This document shows positions 63,716 to 64,000 of a DNA stretch of 64,000 bases, one piece after another. The notes under the pieces are model-generated. The model ran no database searches and was not told where the DNA came from. It saw only the letters and a list, made by a program, of their open reading frames with translations. This DNA comes from Incurvaria masculella. Its lineage: Eukaryota > Arthropoda > Insecta > Lepidoptera > Incurvariidae. The translations under genes and the position numbers were made by a program. The stretch's first letter is position 1. Every line of letters starts with the position of its first letter. The stretch covers positions 8,253,501 through 8,317,500 of the forward strand of contig OX335659.1 in the NCBI GenBank assembly GCA_946894095.1, in the 5' to 3' direction.

Positions 63716-64000
63716 GAATTTCGCGCTGAAACGGCAAGATGAGCGCGGGTGGTAGGCTGAGGCAGGCCGAAGCGGGACGGCAGCGGCGGCTGAGGCACGT
63801 GTTTCAATATGTGTGATTGCGTAAGTGTGCGTGTGCGCCGACCTTTGCTCGAGGCAACGAAACGCTCGAAGCGCGGAGCTTTGGAGTGTGGTGGCAAAGA
63901 TAATACTAATAATTACTTTGGTGGTGCATAATCGAATGTACCTAAAGCGAGCGCGTAGTTGGGAGCTGGCGAGCATTTCGGATGATTTTGGTAAATAAAT
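63716..64000. other. GC-richer window end
   Basis: Moderately CpG-rich (GCCGAAGCGGGACGGCAGCG) with no recognisable ORF. Confidence 0.3.

Overview
This 64 kb window is eukaryotic, AT-rich and gene-poor, and looks like an insect chromosome, most likely from a moth or butterfly. Four things point there: spliced GT-AG genes of the MADF-BESS family (expanded in insects), TTAGG-type units, mariner (maT-like), RTE and jockey-like retroelement debris, and dispersed repeats that I recall as common in lepidopteran genomes (the CCGGCCAAGTGCGAGTC and AACCGACTTCAAA families). The lepidopteran assignment is inference from memory. No prokaryotic gene organisation, rRNA or tRNA gene or CRISPR array is visible.

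Only two host protein-coding genes can be supported. Both encode MADF-BESS proteins, which are DNA-binding transcriptional regulators, and they lie head to head. Gene A is on the minus strand: exon 1 43747-43567, intron of 2281 nt, exon 2 41285-40804, 220 residues. Gene B is on the plus strand: exon 1 47561-47744, intron of 2304 nt, exon 2 50049-50572, 235 residues. Both are cut by one phase-1 intron at the same point of the MADF domain, seven residues before the conserved Trp, so they are probably old tandem-inverted paralogues. GC-rich, CpG-rich sequence lies upstream of both start codons, and 3.8 kb separates the starts.

Region by region: 1-34 kb has no supportable gene. It alternates long AT-rich stretches with short CpG-rich islands (about 1.5, 5.2, 7, 8.4, 9.1, 12.2, 13.5, 15.8, 19, 21.3, 22.6, 23.7 and 27.3 kb), MITE-like palindromic elements, SINEs and a decayed LINE reverse transcriptase (25.4-26.1 kb). 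At 34-36 kb lie an RTE LINE 3' end and an internally deleted mariner with recognisable terminal repeats. From 37 to 40.7 kb is mainly SINEs and other dispersed repeats. 40.8-51.3 kb is the MADF-BESS locus, whose introns are packed with nested transposons. 51.9-55.4 kb is a dense SINE and repeat cluster. 55.4-64 kb has more CpG-rich islands, an RTE tail (58.9 kb), a jockey-like LINE split by a TTAA-flanked element (60.5-61.7 kb), and MITEs.

The most notable points are: (1) a SINE family whose copies share one body but carry either a tRNA-like or a 5S-rRNA-like head; (2) nine AGGTT telomere-type units at the loop of a foldback element, itself nested in a TTAA element, in a SINE, in the intron of gene A; (3) MITEs that spread AP-1-like and CRE-like palindromes, with an inverted pair just upstream of gene B; (4) near-identical 239 bp and 267 bp duplications at 14.7-17.4 kb; (5) many CpG-rich islands without convincing ORFs.
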